A stretch of DNA of 56,853 nt from Pseudomonadota bacterium. GTDB lineage: Bacteria; Pseudomonadota; Gammaproteobacteria; Xanthomonadales; Xanthomonadaceae. Numbering within the stretch: the stretch's first letter is position 1; each line of letters begins with the position of its first letter. Below are positions 32,758 to 40,142 of this stretch, piece after piece. The stretch covers positions 1 through 56,853 of the forward strand of contig JAUMYP010000002.1 of the NCBI GenBank assembly GCA_030528565.1, read 5' to 3'. The position numbers were made by a program, and so were the translations under genes. A model generated the notes under the pieces. The model did not search any database, was not told the origin of the DNA, and was given only the letters and a program-made list of their open reading frames with translations.

Positions 32758-33857
32758 GCAGCCAGCCCAAACAGTTCTGCCTGGTCTTGATGGGTCAGGC
32801 GGCCATCATGTGCCACGCCCAGCAGCAAGTCACCAAAGGCATTGACCTCCAGCACATCGGCATGGTTTTTTCCGACAATCACATCAATCCCCATCAGCTG
32901 ACTCGGCGCCAGGGCTTGCGCCACTTGCCTGCCGGTTTGCTCAAGCTGCCGGATTTGCCCATCACCGAGCAATTGCGCTACCTCCGCACGCCGGTTGCCC
33001 AGATGCAGATTGGTCAATGCCCCCTTTGAAATCCGCGCCAACCGCTGCCGTGGCTCGCCGCCCAGCATGACCAGGCGCACATCAAACTGCCCGCAATCAC
33101 CCGCGCGCGGCTTGGGCAGCCAACGCTCGGCATAGGCCGCCTCGCGGCAGAGCGCGTCAATCAGCGCCCTGACCGCGCTCACATCACTCAGCCGCTGTGG
33201 TGTCAGGCAATTCACCAGCCGCCCATCCAAAAGCCGCGTGGCCGATTCCAGTTGCAGGCGGCCATCGCGATGAAAGCGGCAGGCCACCACACCGGCGGCG
33301 CTGGAGCCATAGCGCGCTTTCACGAATACCCGGTCGATACCCGTTGCCCGGCTGCGCGCCACAAGGTCATCAAAACCTTGCAGCTCCGCCACCCCCAGGC
33401 CTTCGGGCTGGCGTATCCCGGCAGCGGCAAGCCGCATCCGGCAGGCCAGCTTGTCGCCCATCGCCAGCACCTCGGCAGGTGGGTTGACCCAGTTCGGGCG
33501 CATCCCGCTGACCGCTTTTTCAAGCGCGTGCAAGAGCGCGGCAAAGCCCTGATACCAGAATCTGCGCCAGCCCAGCTCGCCATGCTGCAAGGGCGCAGGT
33601 GGCGCACCGGGGCAGCCAGCAAGCTGCCAGCCGTGGGCAATCAGGGTTGCCTCCAGTGGCGGGCTCTCACCGGGCGATTCAAGCTTGATAAACGCCTGCG
33701 GGTGCGCGGCCAGATATTCGGCCAGCAGCTCTGGCCTAAGCAGCAGCGTCTGGTAATCCAGCACCATGGCAGGCTTGCGCCCGGCCTTGGCCAGTGCCGC
33801 CTGCATCAGCGCCCCCCGCCGCGAGGCGGCGGGGGCAATCAACAACAAATCACTCAC
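32754..33857 (-). CDS. STM4014-family protein (ATP-grasp-like)
   Basis: 367 aa. An ATP-grasp-like core can be read: VFVKARYGSSAAGVVA (Lys and Gly-rich loop), FDVRLVMLGGEP and MGIDVIVGKNHADVLEVNAFGD, where E-x-N are Mg2+ ligands in ATP-grasp enzymes. Such enzymes join a carboxylate to an amine or thiol, so it may modify a small molecule or peptide used by the two radical SAM proteins (inference). The 5' end of the mRNA forms a 10-bp GC hairpin at codons 8-15. It is second in the operon and overlaps the next gene by 4 bp. Confidence 0.83.
   Translation of the reverse strand: MSDLLLIAPAASRRGALMQAALAKAGRKPAMVLDYQTLLLRPELLAEYLAAHPQAFIKLESPGESPPLEATLIAHGWQLAGCPGAPPAPLQHGELGWRRFWYQGFAALLHALEKAVSGMRPNWVNPPAEVLAMGDKLACRMRLAAAGIRQPEGLGVAELQGFDDLVARSRATGIDRVFVKARYGSSAAGVVACRFHRDGRLQLESATRLLDGRLVNCLTPQRLSDVSAVRALIDALCREAAYAERWLPKPRAGDCGQFDVRLVMLGGEPRQRLARISKGALTNLHLGNRRAEVAQLLGDGQIRQLEQTGRQVAQALAPSQLMGIDVIVGKNHADVLEVNAFGDLLLGVAHDGRLTHQDQAELFGLAA
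33813..33835 (-). promoter_or_regulatory. strong hairpin in first codons of STM4014-like gene
   Basis: Perfect 10-bp stem (CCCCCGCCGC, 3-nt loop, GCGGCGGGGG) within codons 8-15. No T-run. It could slow ribosomes or attenuate between the first and the remaining operon genes, or be a by-product of GC-rich coding for Ala/Arg. Confidence 0.4.
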
Positions 33858-33866
33858 GAAGCGGTG

Positions 33867-34790
33867 TTATTCGGCCACTTCCACATAGCGTTCGCCATCG
33901 TCTTCTTCCTGCGCATCATCCAGCACCACCGGGAACGGCAGGGCGCGCAGTTTTGCCTGCATCGGCGCGCTGATGTAGTGGTGGCTGAGGTCAAGCTTGC
34001 CCAGTCCGGCCAGATGCGGGCTGTCCAGCAAGGCCTGCGCCCCGGCATCGCCCAGCGTGCCCTTGGAAAGGTCAAGCAGCTCAAGCTGTCCTATCCAGGG
34101 CTGCCCAGCCAGCCACTTGGCCAGGTCATCGGCGATTTCCGCGTTGCGCAGCGCCAGCACCTTGAGCCGTTCCGGGCGCAGCGCAGTAACCGCCCTGGCA
34201 TAGCTGTCCACATCGCCATCAAAACCGTAGTCTTCGCTGCCAAGCCATAGCTCCAGATGCTCAAGCGCGGGCAGTTCGGAGGCGGCAATGGCCTCGACGA
34301 TGTCATTGCCAAGGCCGCCGCCTTCAATCACCAGCTTGCGCAGCGCATCATGCTTGAAGGGCTTGAGTTCCAGCCCTTCGGTGGTGCCGCGCACGCGCAG
34401 CACTTCAAGCTGCGGAAAAGCCTCCAGCAGCGCGTTGTAGCCGGTCTGCACAATCCAGGAGATTTCGCAGTCCTCATAGGTCATGTCGCCCACAAACAAT
34501 GCCTTGAGATTGGGCAGTTCCGCACGCCGGGCAATCAGGCCCTCCAGATATTGCTGCGGCGAGTTTTCCGGCGACTCGGCCCAGACGCCGATGACCAGTG
34601 CCTGCACTTGTCCGGGCGGCACTTTGGAGAAGAAGTCCTGCAAAAGTTCGGCCTGGGTTTCTTCCGCCTCCCAGTCCTCCTGCATCAGGCGATAGACCAC
34701 CTGGGCATCGGCAGGCTGCGGCATATCGCCATGGGAAAAATTCACCACCTTGCGGCCTTCGAAGGTTTCGCTGTACTCACTGATGGTCAT
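33867..34790 (-). CDS. STM4015-family leucine-rich repeat protein
   Basis: 307 aa. The start at 34790 (M-T-I-S-E-Y) gives the family N-terminus with TFEGRKVVNFSHG. The body consists of leucine-rich repeats (LEVLRVRGTTEGL; LEHLELWLGSEDYG; LKVLALRNAEIADDLAKWL; LELLDLSKGTLGDAGAQALL; LGKLDLSHHYIS). LRRs mediate protein binding, so it may be the recognition subunit or a substrate carrier of this operon. The product has no signal peptide. It is the first gene of the STM4015-4011 run (next start 9 bp downstream of its stop), transcribed away from a 161-aa unknown gene. Confidence 0.85.
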   Translation of the reverse strand: MTISEYSETFEGRKVVNFSHGDMPQPADAQVVYRLMQEDWEAEETQAELLQDFFSKVPPGQVQALVIGVWAESPENSPQQYLEGLIARRAELPNLKALFVGDMTYEDCEISWIVQTGYNALLEAFPQLEVLRVRGTTEGLELKPFKHDALRKLVIEGGGLGNDIVEAIAASELPALEHLELWLGSEDYGFDGDVDSYARAVTALRPERLKVLALRNAEIADDLAKWLAGQPWIGQLELLDLSKGTLGDAGAQALLDSPHLAGLGKLDLSHHYISAPMQAKLRALPFPVVLDDAQEEDDGERYVEVAE

Positions 34791-34854
34791 GCGCCTGCCC
34801 CTGTTTTGAATGGAACGGGTATGGTAGCGGCTAATCTTTACAAATTTGCAGCCC

Positions 34855-35340
34855 ATGAACAGCCCGCCTTTGCTTTATTCCCACTGGCTCATGCAGGTGC
34901 GCGGCGACGCGCAGGCGGTACTGCGCAAATGGCAGCGGCTGGCCGGGGCGCAGGCGCAGGATGTGCGCTTTGCACATACCTCGGAAGTGCACGAGCAAAG
35001 CGACCGAATCATCAAGGCTTCAAACCTGGAGGCCATCCCCGGACAGGACGGGCGTTACCGCCAGCACTTGCAACTTGAAAAAATCCTGACGCGCATCCAT
35101 GGGCAAGGCGTGGATTTTCTGGTAGCGCATGCCGCCAGCGACTGGACGCATCTGCGCGCTGAAGTGCTGGAAATGGCCGCCCGCATTGCGCCGCAGTGGC
35201 GGCTGTCGCTGCACGGTAGCGACTGCATCAGCGCGCATACCGGCCAGACTGACAACTGGCAGCGGCTATCGCATGTGCAGTCGCTATGCTGGACGCTGCG
35301 GCAAGACCAGCACTACAGCCGTAGCGTTCCGTCACAGTAG
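34855..35340 (+). CDS. hypothetical protein divergent from STM4015-like gene
   Basis: 161-aa protein starting with M-N-S-P-P-L-L-Y at 34855. No signal peptide or TM; composition is helical with many Gln, His and Trp (WQRLAGAQAQDVRF, HAASDWTHLRAEVLEMAAR). A 64-bp gap to the divergent STM4015-like start could hold a shared promoter region. Its stop is 33 bp from the engB stop (convergent). Not recognised as a known family; it might belong functionally with the STM401x operon. Confidence 0.65.
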   Translation: MNSPPLLYSHWLMQVRGDAQAVLRKWQRLAGAQAQDVRFAHTSEVHEQSDRIIKASNLEAIPGQDGRYRQHLQLEKILTRIHGQGVDFLVAHAASDWTHLRAEVLEMAARIAPQWRLSLHGSDCISAHTGQTDNWQRLSHVQSLCWTLRQDQHYSRSVPSQ

Positions 35341-35372
35341 TCCAGCCAAAATGGCCGCACCGCCAGCGCGCC

Positions 35373-35990
35373 TTAGCGCCCGTCAATCCCCAGCCAGGCC
35401 GCCAGCACTGCGCGCGCTTCATCCACGCCCTGTCTGGATTCGCCGGAGAACACCTGCGCACTGATGGCCGCTTCCGGCCAGGCCTGGGCGATTTCGCGCC
35501 GCACCGCCTGCAAGGTATTGCCCGCTGCACCACGCGAGAGCTTGTCGGCCTTGGTCAGCAGCGCATGGGCGGGCAGGCCGTGGGCAGCGGCATAGCCCAG
35601 CATCTGCCGGTCGTAATCTTTCAGCGGATGGCGGATATCCATCACCACCACCAGACCGGCGAGCGCCTCGCGGCTCTGGAAGTACTGCGCAATAAAGGCC
35701 TGCCAATGCGCCTGCATGTCCTTGGGCACTTTGGCATAGCCATAGCCGGGCAAATCCACCAGATGGGTATCAGCATGTGGCGGCAGCTCGAAATACACCA
35801 GCTGCTGGGTGCGTCCCGGGGTCTTGGAGACCCGCGCCAGCGCATTTTGCTGGCAGATGGCATTGAGTGCGCTGGATTTTCCGGCATTGGAGCGCCCGGC
35901 AAAAGCGACCTCCCGTCCGGCATCCGGCGGCAACTGGCGCGGCGTATGCGCGGAAAGCAGATACCGCGCCCTGGCAAAAGGATTGTTCAT
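35373..35990 (-). CDS. engB: ribosome-biogenesis GTPase EngB/YihA
   Basis: 205-aa GTPase needed for 50S subunit assembly and cell division. G1 is AGRSNAGKSSALN, G2 includes SKTPGRTQQLVYF, G3 DLPGYGYAKVP, G4 TKADKLSR. The start at 35990 (M-N-N-P-F-A-R-A) is the family start; a longer frame upstream has no homology. It is divergent from the cytochrome c4 gene, the same arrangement as in other Xanthomonads and Pseudomonads. Confidence 0.96.
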   Translation of the reverse strand: MNNPFARARYLLSAHTPRQLPPDAGREVAFAGRSNAGKSSALNAICQQNALARVSKTPGRTQQLVYFELPPHADTHLVDLPGYGYAKVPKDMQAHWQAFIAQYFQSREALAGLVVVMDIRHPLKDYDRQMLGYAAAHGLPAHALLTKADKLSRGAAGNTLQAVRREIAQAWPEAAISAQVFSGESRQGVDEARAVLAAWLGIDGR

Positions 35991-36102
35991 CGCTGCGATG
36001 ATAGCCAAAGCCGGGCGATGTTTGACCATGCCCCATCTGCAAGAGGATAATTTGCCGGTTTTCGCAGCAATCGCTACGCCTACATCCTTCCGGAGTTTTT
36101 CC

Positions 36103-36951
36103 ATGCGCAACGCCCGTCTCATTGGCATCGCCGGTTTGGCCGTCCTGGCCGCCACGGTGGCTCTTGCCCAGACCACCGTCAACCCGCTGCCAGAAGATCA
36201 GCCAGCCCAGACCACGCCCATTGATACCGCTGCCGCAGCGGAAATGGATCCGGTGGAAGCCCTTGCCACTACCCACTGGGGCGACCCGCAGGCCGGCGCC
36301 ATCAAGGCCGGTGCCTGCGCCGCCTGCCACGGCCTGGATGGCAACAGCGTTGACCCGGCCCTGTACCCGAACCTCGCAGGTCAGGGCGAGCGCTATATCG
36401 CCCGGCAACTGGCGCTGTTCAAAAGCGGCCAGCGCGTCAACCCCATCATGAAGCCGTTTGCCGACACCCTCTCGGCGCAGGACATGCGCGATGTCGCTGC
36501 CTATTTCACCAGCAAGCGTTCCGGCGCAGGCAGCGCCGATGACACGGTGATCAACGATGCGGCCAGCCCCTATAACGGCATGAAGTTCTATGAGCCAGGC
36601 CAGCGCATCTACCGCGTCGGTATTGCCGAGCGCCAGGTTCCGGCCTGTTTCGCCTGCCACGGCCCCTCCGGCGCGGGCAACCCGGGTTCTTCCTTCCCGC
36701 AGATTGGCGGCCAGCAAAGCTGGTACGTGGCGCGTCGCCTGCAGGAATACCGCAGCGGCGAAACCACCGAAGCCAACCGCACCAATTTCGACATCATGGC
36801 GAAGGTGGCCAAGCATCTGACCGACGAAGAAATCGCTTCGCTGGCCAGCTATCTGCAAGGCCTGCATAACCGCGCCGACGAAGTTGCCGATGCCGGGGCC
36901 ACTCCGGCGCAGCCGGCAGCCGCCGACAATGCAGTGGCACCAAGCCCCTGA
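36103..36951 (+). CDS. diheme cytochrome c4
   Basis: 282-aa periplasmic cytochrome. Signal peptide MRNARLIGIAGLAVLAATVALA; two c-type haem sites, C72-A-A-C-H76 and C182-F-A-C-H186, one in each of two homologous halves. Distal Met ligands are likely in VNPIMKPFA and FDIMAKVA. Such proteins feed electrons to terminal oxidases. An acidic, Ala-rich tail extends beyond the domain. The start at 36103 precedes the signal sequence. A hairpin terminator follows at 37001. Confidence 0.95.
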   Translation: MRNARLIGIAGLAVLAATVALAQTTVNPLPEDQPAQTTPIDTAAAAEMDPVEALATTHWGDPQAGAIKAGACAACHGLDGNSVDPALYPNLAGQGERYIARQLALFKSGQRVNPIMKPFADTLSAQDMRDVAAYFTSKRSGAGSADDTVINDAASPYNGMKFYEPGQRIYRVGIAERQVPACFACHGPSGAGNPGSSFPQIGGQQSWYVARRLQEYRSGETTEANRTNFDIMAKVAKHLTDEEIASLASYLQGLHNRADEVADAGATPAQPAAADNAVAPSP

Positions 36952-37000
36952 TTGGCCGGACAAGCGGCACGCCTGAAGTGATTGCATTGCAGTAATCTTG

Positions 37001-37033
37001 ACGCCAGCCCGACTTCCGGGCTGGCGTTTCTCT
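37001..37033 (+). terminator. terminator after cytochrome c4
   Basis: Perfect 11-bp stem ACGCCAGCCCG (37001-37011) / CGGGCTGGCGT (37017-37027), 5-nt loop ACTTC, T-rich tail TTTCTCT. It separates the cytochrome gene from dsbA. Confidence 0.82.
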
Positions 37034-37072
37034 AGCCAAGCCTCACGCCCTTTCCATCAGGGGAGTTCTGTC

Positions 37073-37720
37073 ATGAAAGCCATCCGTCAGCTTCTTTTCT
37101 TCAGCACTGCACTCGCCATGCTGCTGGCCGGACAGGCCTGGGCGCAAAAAGCCCCGGTAGCCGGTGTGGACTACCAAATCATTGCCAACGGCCAGACCTT
37201 TTCCGGCAACCAGGACAAGATTGAAGTCGCCGAGGTGTTCAGCTATCGCTGCCATCACTGCTCGATGTTCCAGCCGATATCCGATGCCTGGCGCAAACGC
37301 CTGGGCGATGATGTCCACTATGTGCATGTCCCGGCCACTTTCGACCCGCGCGATGTATTTGCCCGCGCCTATTTTGTCGCCGAAAAAAATGGCGTGACCC
37401 CGTCCAGCCATGGCGCCCTGTTCCGCGCCATCCATACTGAGCGCAATTTCCCCGGCAACCCCAGCGCCGATGAGCTGGCCGCCTTCCATGCCCGCCACGG
37501 CACCAACCAAACCCGCTTTCTGCTCGCAATGAGCTCCCCGGAAATCACCGCGCTGATGCAGAAATCGCGCGACTTCATCGAAGCCAATGGCGTGATGGGC
37601 ACGCCAACACTCATCGTCGATGGCAAATATCGCGTCACCGGGCGCAGCCATCACGACAATATCCGCATCGCCGAGCAACTGATTGCCCAGTTGCGCGCCC
37701 AGCGCCGCCGCACCCCGTAA
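37073..37720 (+). CDS. dsbA: thiol:disulfide interchange protein DsbA
   Basis: 215-aa periplasmic oxidase. Signal peptide MKAIRQLLFFSTALAMLLAGQAWA; thioredoxin fold with active site C60-H-H-C63 in VFSYRCHHCSMF; cis-Pro loop GVMGTPTLIVDGKY. The usual DsbA dipeptide is Pro-His; His-His is a variant that should influence redox potential. It introduces disulphides in secreted proteins and is reoxidised by DsbB. The GGGGAG site precedes the ATG. Tandem with a lipoprotein paralog 13 bp downstream. Confidence 0.93.
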   Translation: MKAIRQLLFFSTALAMLLAGQAWAQKAPVAGVDYQIIANGQTFSGNQDKIEVAEVFSYRCHHCSMFQPISDAWRKRLGDDVHYVHVPATFDPRDVFARAYFVAEKNGVTPSSHGALFRAIHTERNFPGNPSADELAAFHARHGTNQTRFLLAMSSPEITALMQKSRDFIEANGVMGTPTLIVDGKYRVTGRSHHDNIRIAEQLIAQLRAQRRRTP

Positions 37721-37733
37721 GACAGGAGACATC

Positions 37734-38501
37734 ATGAAACACGTTCTGCCGCTGACCCTGCCATTGGTTCTTGCCCTGGCTGCCTGCAACAAGCCTGCCG
37801 AAGCCCCCGCTGCCGACACCCCGGCTGCGACCAGCACCGCCGCGCCCGCACCAACCGAAAACGGCGACAGCAACACTGCCGCAGAGGCCACCGCCAGCCC
37901 CAGCGTGACCGCAGAAACCGGCCTCAAGCCCAACCTGGTGGAAGGCGTGGACTATGCCCTGATTGCCAACGGCCAGCCACTGCAACCGCTGGACGGCAAG
38001 GTGGAAGTGGTGGAAGTGTTCGCCTACTGGTGCGGCCACTGCGCCGCACTGGAGCCACTGCTGCAAGCCTGGAAAGCCAAGCTGCCCGCCGATGTGCGTT
38101 TCACGCCGGTGGCGCTGGCCGGGGGTGGCGCTGCCGATGTCTGGGCGCGCATCTACTACGCCGCCGAAACCACCCAACAGCTTGGCAAGGTGCATGGCAC
38201 CGTGTTTGATGCACTGCACAGCAACCGCCGCCTGACCCCGAACGCAAGCCAGGAACAAATCCTGGACTATCTGGGCAAGCAGGGCGTGGATACCCAGGCA
38301 CTGTCTTCGGCCATGTCCAGCTTTGCGATGGGCTCGCGCCTGTCGCAGGGGCTGCAATTTGCCAACCGCAGCGGCGTGGAAGGCACCCCCACCCTGATTG
38401 TCAACGGCAAGTACCGCGTGCTTGGCCGCAGCCATGAAGACCAGTTGCAAGTGGTCAACACCCTGATTGCCCAGGAGCGCAAGGCCGCTGCCGCGCAGTA
38501 A
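37734..38501 (+). CDS. DsbA-like lipoprotein oxidoreductase
   Basis: 255-aa second DsbA-family protein. A lipoprotein signal peptide (LVLALAAC, lipidated Cys18) is followed by a 50-residue Ala/Pro/Thr-rich tether and the thioredoxin fold with C100-G-H-C103 (VFAYWCGHCAAL) and cis-Pro GVEGTPTLIVNGKY. The GH dipeptide differs from the HH of the upstream protein, so the two presumably have different redox properties. It is coexpressed with dsbA (13-bp gap, AGGAGA site). Confidence 0.9.
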   Translation: MKHVLPLTLPLVLALAACNKPAEAPAADTPAATSTAAPAPTENGDSNTAAEATASPSVTAETGLKPNLVEGVDYALIANGQPLQPLDGKVEVVEVFAYWCGHCAALEPLLQAWKAKLPADVRFTPVALAGGGAADVWARIYYAAETTQQLGKVHGTVFDALHSNRRLTPNASQEQILDYLGKQGVDTQALSSAMSSFAMGSRLSQGLQFANRSGVEGTPTLIVNGKYRVLGRSHEDQLQVVNTLIAQERKAAAAQ

Positions 38502-38523
38502 TGCCCTTGCGTTTGGCCCTGCC

Positions 38524-39285
38524 ATGACAAACAGGCGTCTGAAGCTGCTGTCGGCCAATATCCAGGCCGGCTCCAGCACCCGTCGTTACAGCGACTATGC
38601 GACCCGTAGCTGGTCGCATGTGCTGCCCATCGGCGGCAAACGCTCGGCGCTCGATAGCATCGCCGAACTGGCCGGGCAACACGATATCGTCGGCCTGCAA
38701 GAGGCCGACCCCGGCAGCTTCCGCTCCGGCTTCACCAACCAGACCCATTACCTCGCCATCCGCGCCGGCTTCGAGCACTGGAGCCACCAGCCCAACCGCA
38801 ATGTCGGCGGACTGGCCTCCAGCGCCAATGGCCTGCTCAGCCGCCTGCGTCCCACCGCCATCGAAACCCATCCCCTGCCCGGGCTGATGAAAGGCCGCGG
38901 CCTTTTGCTCTCACGCTTTGGCGAAGGCGAAGACGGCCTGGTGGTGGCGGTGGCGCATTTATCGCTTGGCACCCAGTCACGGCTGTCGCAACTGGCCTTT
39001 ATTGCCGAAGTCCTGGGCAATGCCAAAACCGCAGTGCTGATGGGCGATTTCAACTGCCGCATCAACCAGCCGGAAATGGATGTACTGTTCCGCCGCACCC
39101 GGCTGGAGCCGCCCGACTGCGATGTCCACACCTTCCCGGCCTGGAAGCCCGACCGCGCCATCGACCATATCCTCACCACCCCGGATATCCACAGCCACGC
39201 GCGCAAGGCCGTACCCGCCGCCGCCTCCGACCATCTGGCGCTATCGGCGGAACTGGACGTACCGGAAGCGGCGCTGAAAGCCTGA
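38524..39285 (+). CDS. endonuclease/exonuclease/phosphatase family protein
   Basis: 253-aa EEP hydrolase. Conserved blocks: LLSANIQAG near the N-terminus (Asn), VGLQEADPGSFRSG with the metal-binding Glu, HLSLG, MGDFNCRINQPEMD and AIDHILTTP, and SDHLALSAEL with the catalytic Asp-His at the C-terminus. No signal peptide is apparent at the chosen ATG 38524. Xanthomonads carry a homolog at this place after the DsbA pair. Substrate (nucleic acid, phosphoinositide or other phosphodiester) cannot be decided. Confidence 0.88.
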   Translation: MTNRRLKLLSANIQAGSSTRRYSDYATRSWSHVLPIGGKRSALDSIAELAGQHDIVGLQEADPGSFRSGFTNQTHYLAIRAGFEHWSHQPNRNVGGLASSANGLLSRLRPTAIETHPLPGLMKGRGLLLSRFGEGEDGLVVAVAHLSLGTQSRLSQLAFIAEVLGNAKTAVLMGDFNCRINQPEMDVLFRRTRLEPPDCDVHTFPAWKPDRAIDHILTTPDIHSHARKAVPAAASDHLALSAELDVPEAALKA

Positions 39286-39290
39286 TTCGC

Positions 39291-40100
39291 TCACCACAGC
39301 AAACTTGTACCCACCGCCAGCAAGAACAGGGCAAATACCCGCTTCAATGCCAGGCCACTGATGGCATGGGCGATGCGAGCGCCGACTGGTGCAATCAGCA
39401 CGGAGGCCAGCGCCACGCCAATGGCCGCTGGCAGATACACATAGCCCACGGCGTGCTGCGGCAGCGCGCCCGCCGGTGCGTTGAGGGCATAGCCCAGCGC
39501 ACTGGCAAGGCCGATAAAGACGCCCAGCGCGGACGAGCTGCCCACGGCGCGTACTGGCGCCACGCCCAGCCAGGTAAGCAGCGGCACGGTCATACTGCCG
39601 CCACCAATGCCAACAAAAGCCGATACCAGGCCAATACCGCCGCCTGCCAGCGTCATCCCTGCCCCCTGCGGCTGGCGCGCCGCATCGCCTGCTGCCCTGG
39701 GCTTGGCAAGCAGCATTTGTGCAGCGGCAATCAGGCAATACCCGGCCACGCCATAGCGCAGCCAGCGGCCATCCACGTCCACCGCCATCCGGCTGCCCAG
39801 CCAGCCGCCAAGCAGCACGCCCGGCAGCATCCACGCCACCGTCGGCCACATCACGCTGCCGCGCCTGGCATGGGCGCGCGCCGAGGCCATGGCGGTGAAC
39901 ACGATGCTGGCCAGCGAGGTCGCCAGCGCCGCATGCATCGCCTGCCCGGCGGGCACCACGCCTTGCGCGGGCAGCAGCCAGGCCAGCGCCGCAACCAGCA
40001 CCAGCCCTCCGCCTACGCCCAAGAGACCTGCCAGAATCCCGGCAGCCGCGCCCAGCGCAAGAAAGGCCGCAAAGGCCAACGGGTCAATGGCAAATGACAT
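39291..40100 (-). CDS. TauE/SafE-family membrane permease
   Basis: 269-aa permease with about eight hydrophobic spans. The N-terminal hairpin AGILAGLLGVGGGLVLV and the second half GGGIGLVSAFVGIGGGSMTVPLL show the two G-V/I-G-G-G repeats characteristic of the family (PF01925). Members export or import sulphite, sulphoacetate or other organic anions; substrate not predictable. It is convergent with the EEP gene (5 bp apart) and divergent from slt. Confidence 0.9.
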   Translation of the reverse strand: MSFAIDPLAFAAFLALGAAAGILAGLLGVGGGLVLVAALAWLLPAQGVVPAGQAMHAALATSLASIVFTAMASARAHARRGSVMWPTVAWMLPGVLLGGWLGSRMAVDVDGRWLRYGVAGYCLIAAAQMLLAKPRAAGDAARQPQGAGMTLAGGGIGLVSAFVGIGGGSMTVPLLTWLGVAPVRAVGSSSALGVFIGLASALGYALNAPAGALPQHAVGYVYLPAAIGVALASVLIAPVGARIAHAISGLALKRVFALFLLAVGTSLLW

Positions 40101-40142
40101 GGCAGGTGGTAAGTCAGTATTGGGCGCGTATAGTCTTGCGCC

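Noticed and set aside
34846-34854. TTG start for the 161-aa protein
   Set aside because: The ATG three codons later is simpler and leaves no conserved residue behind.
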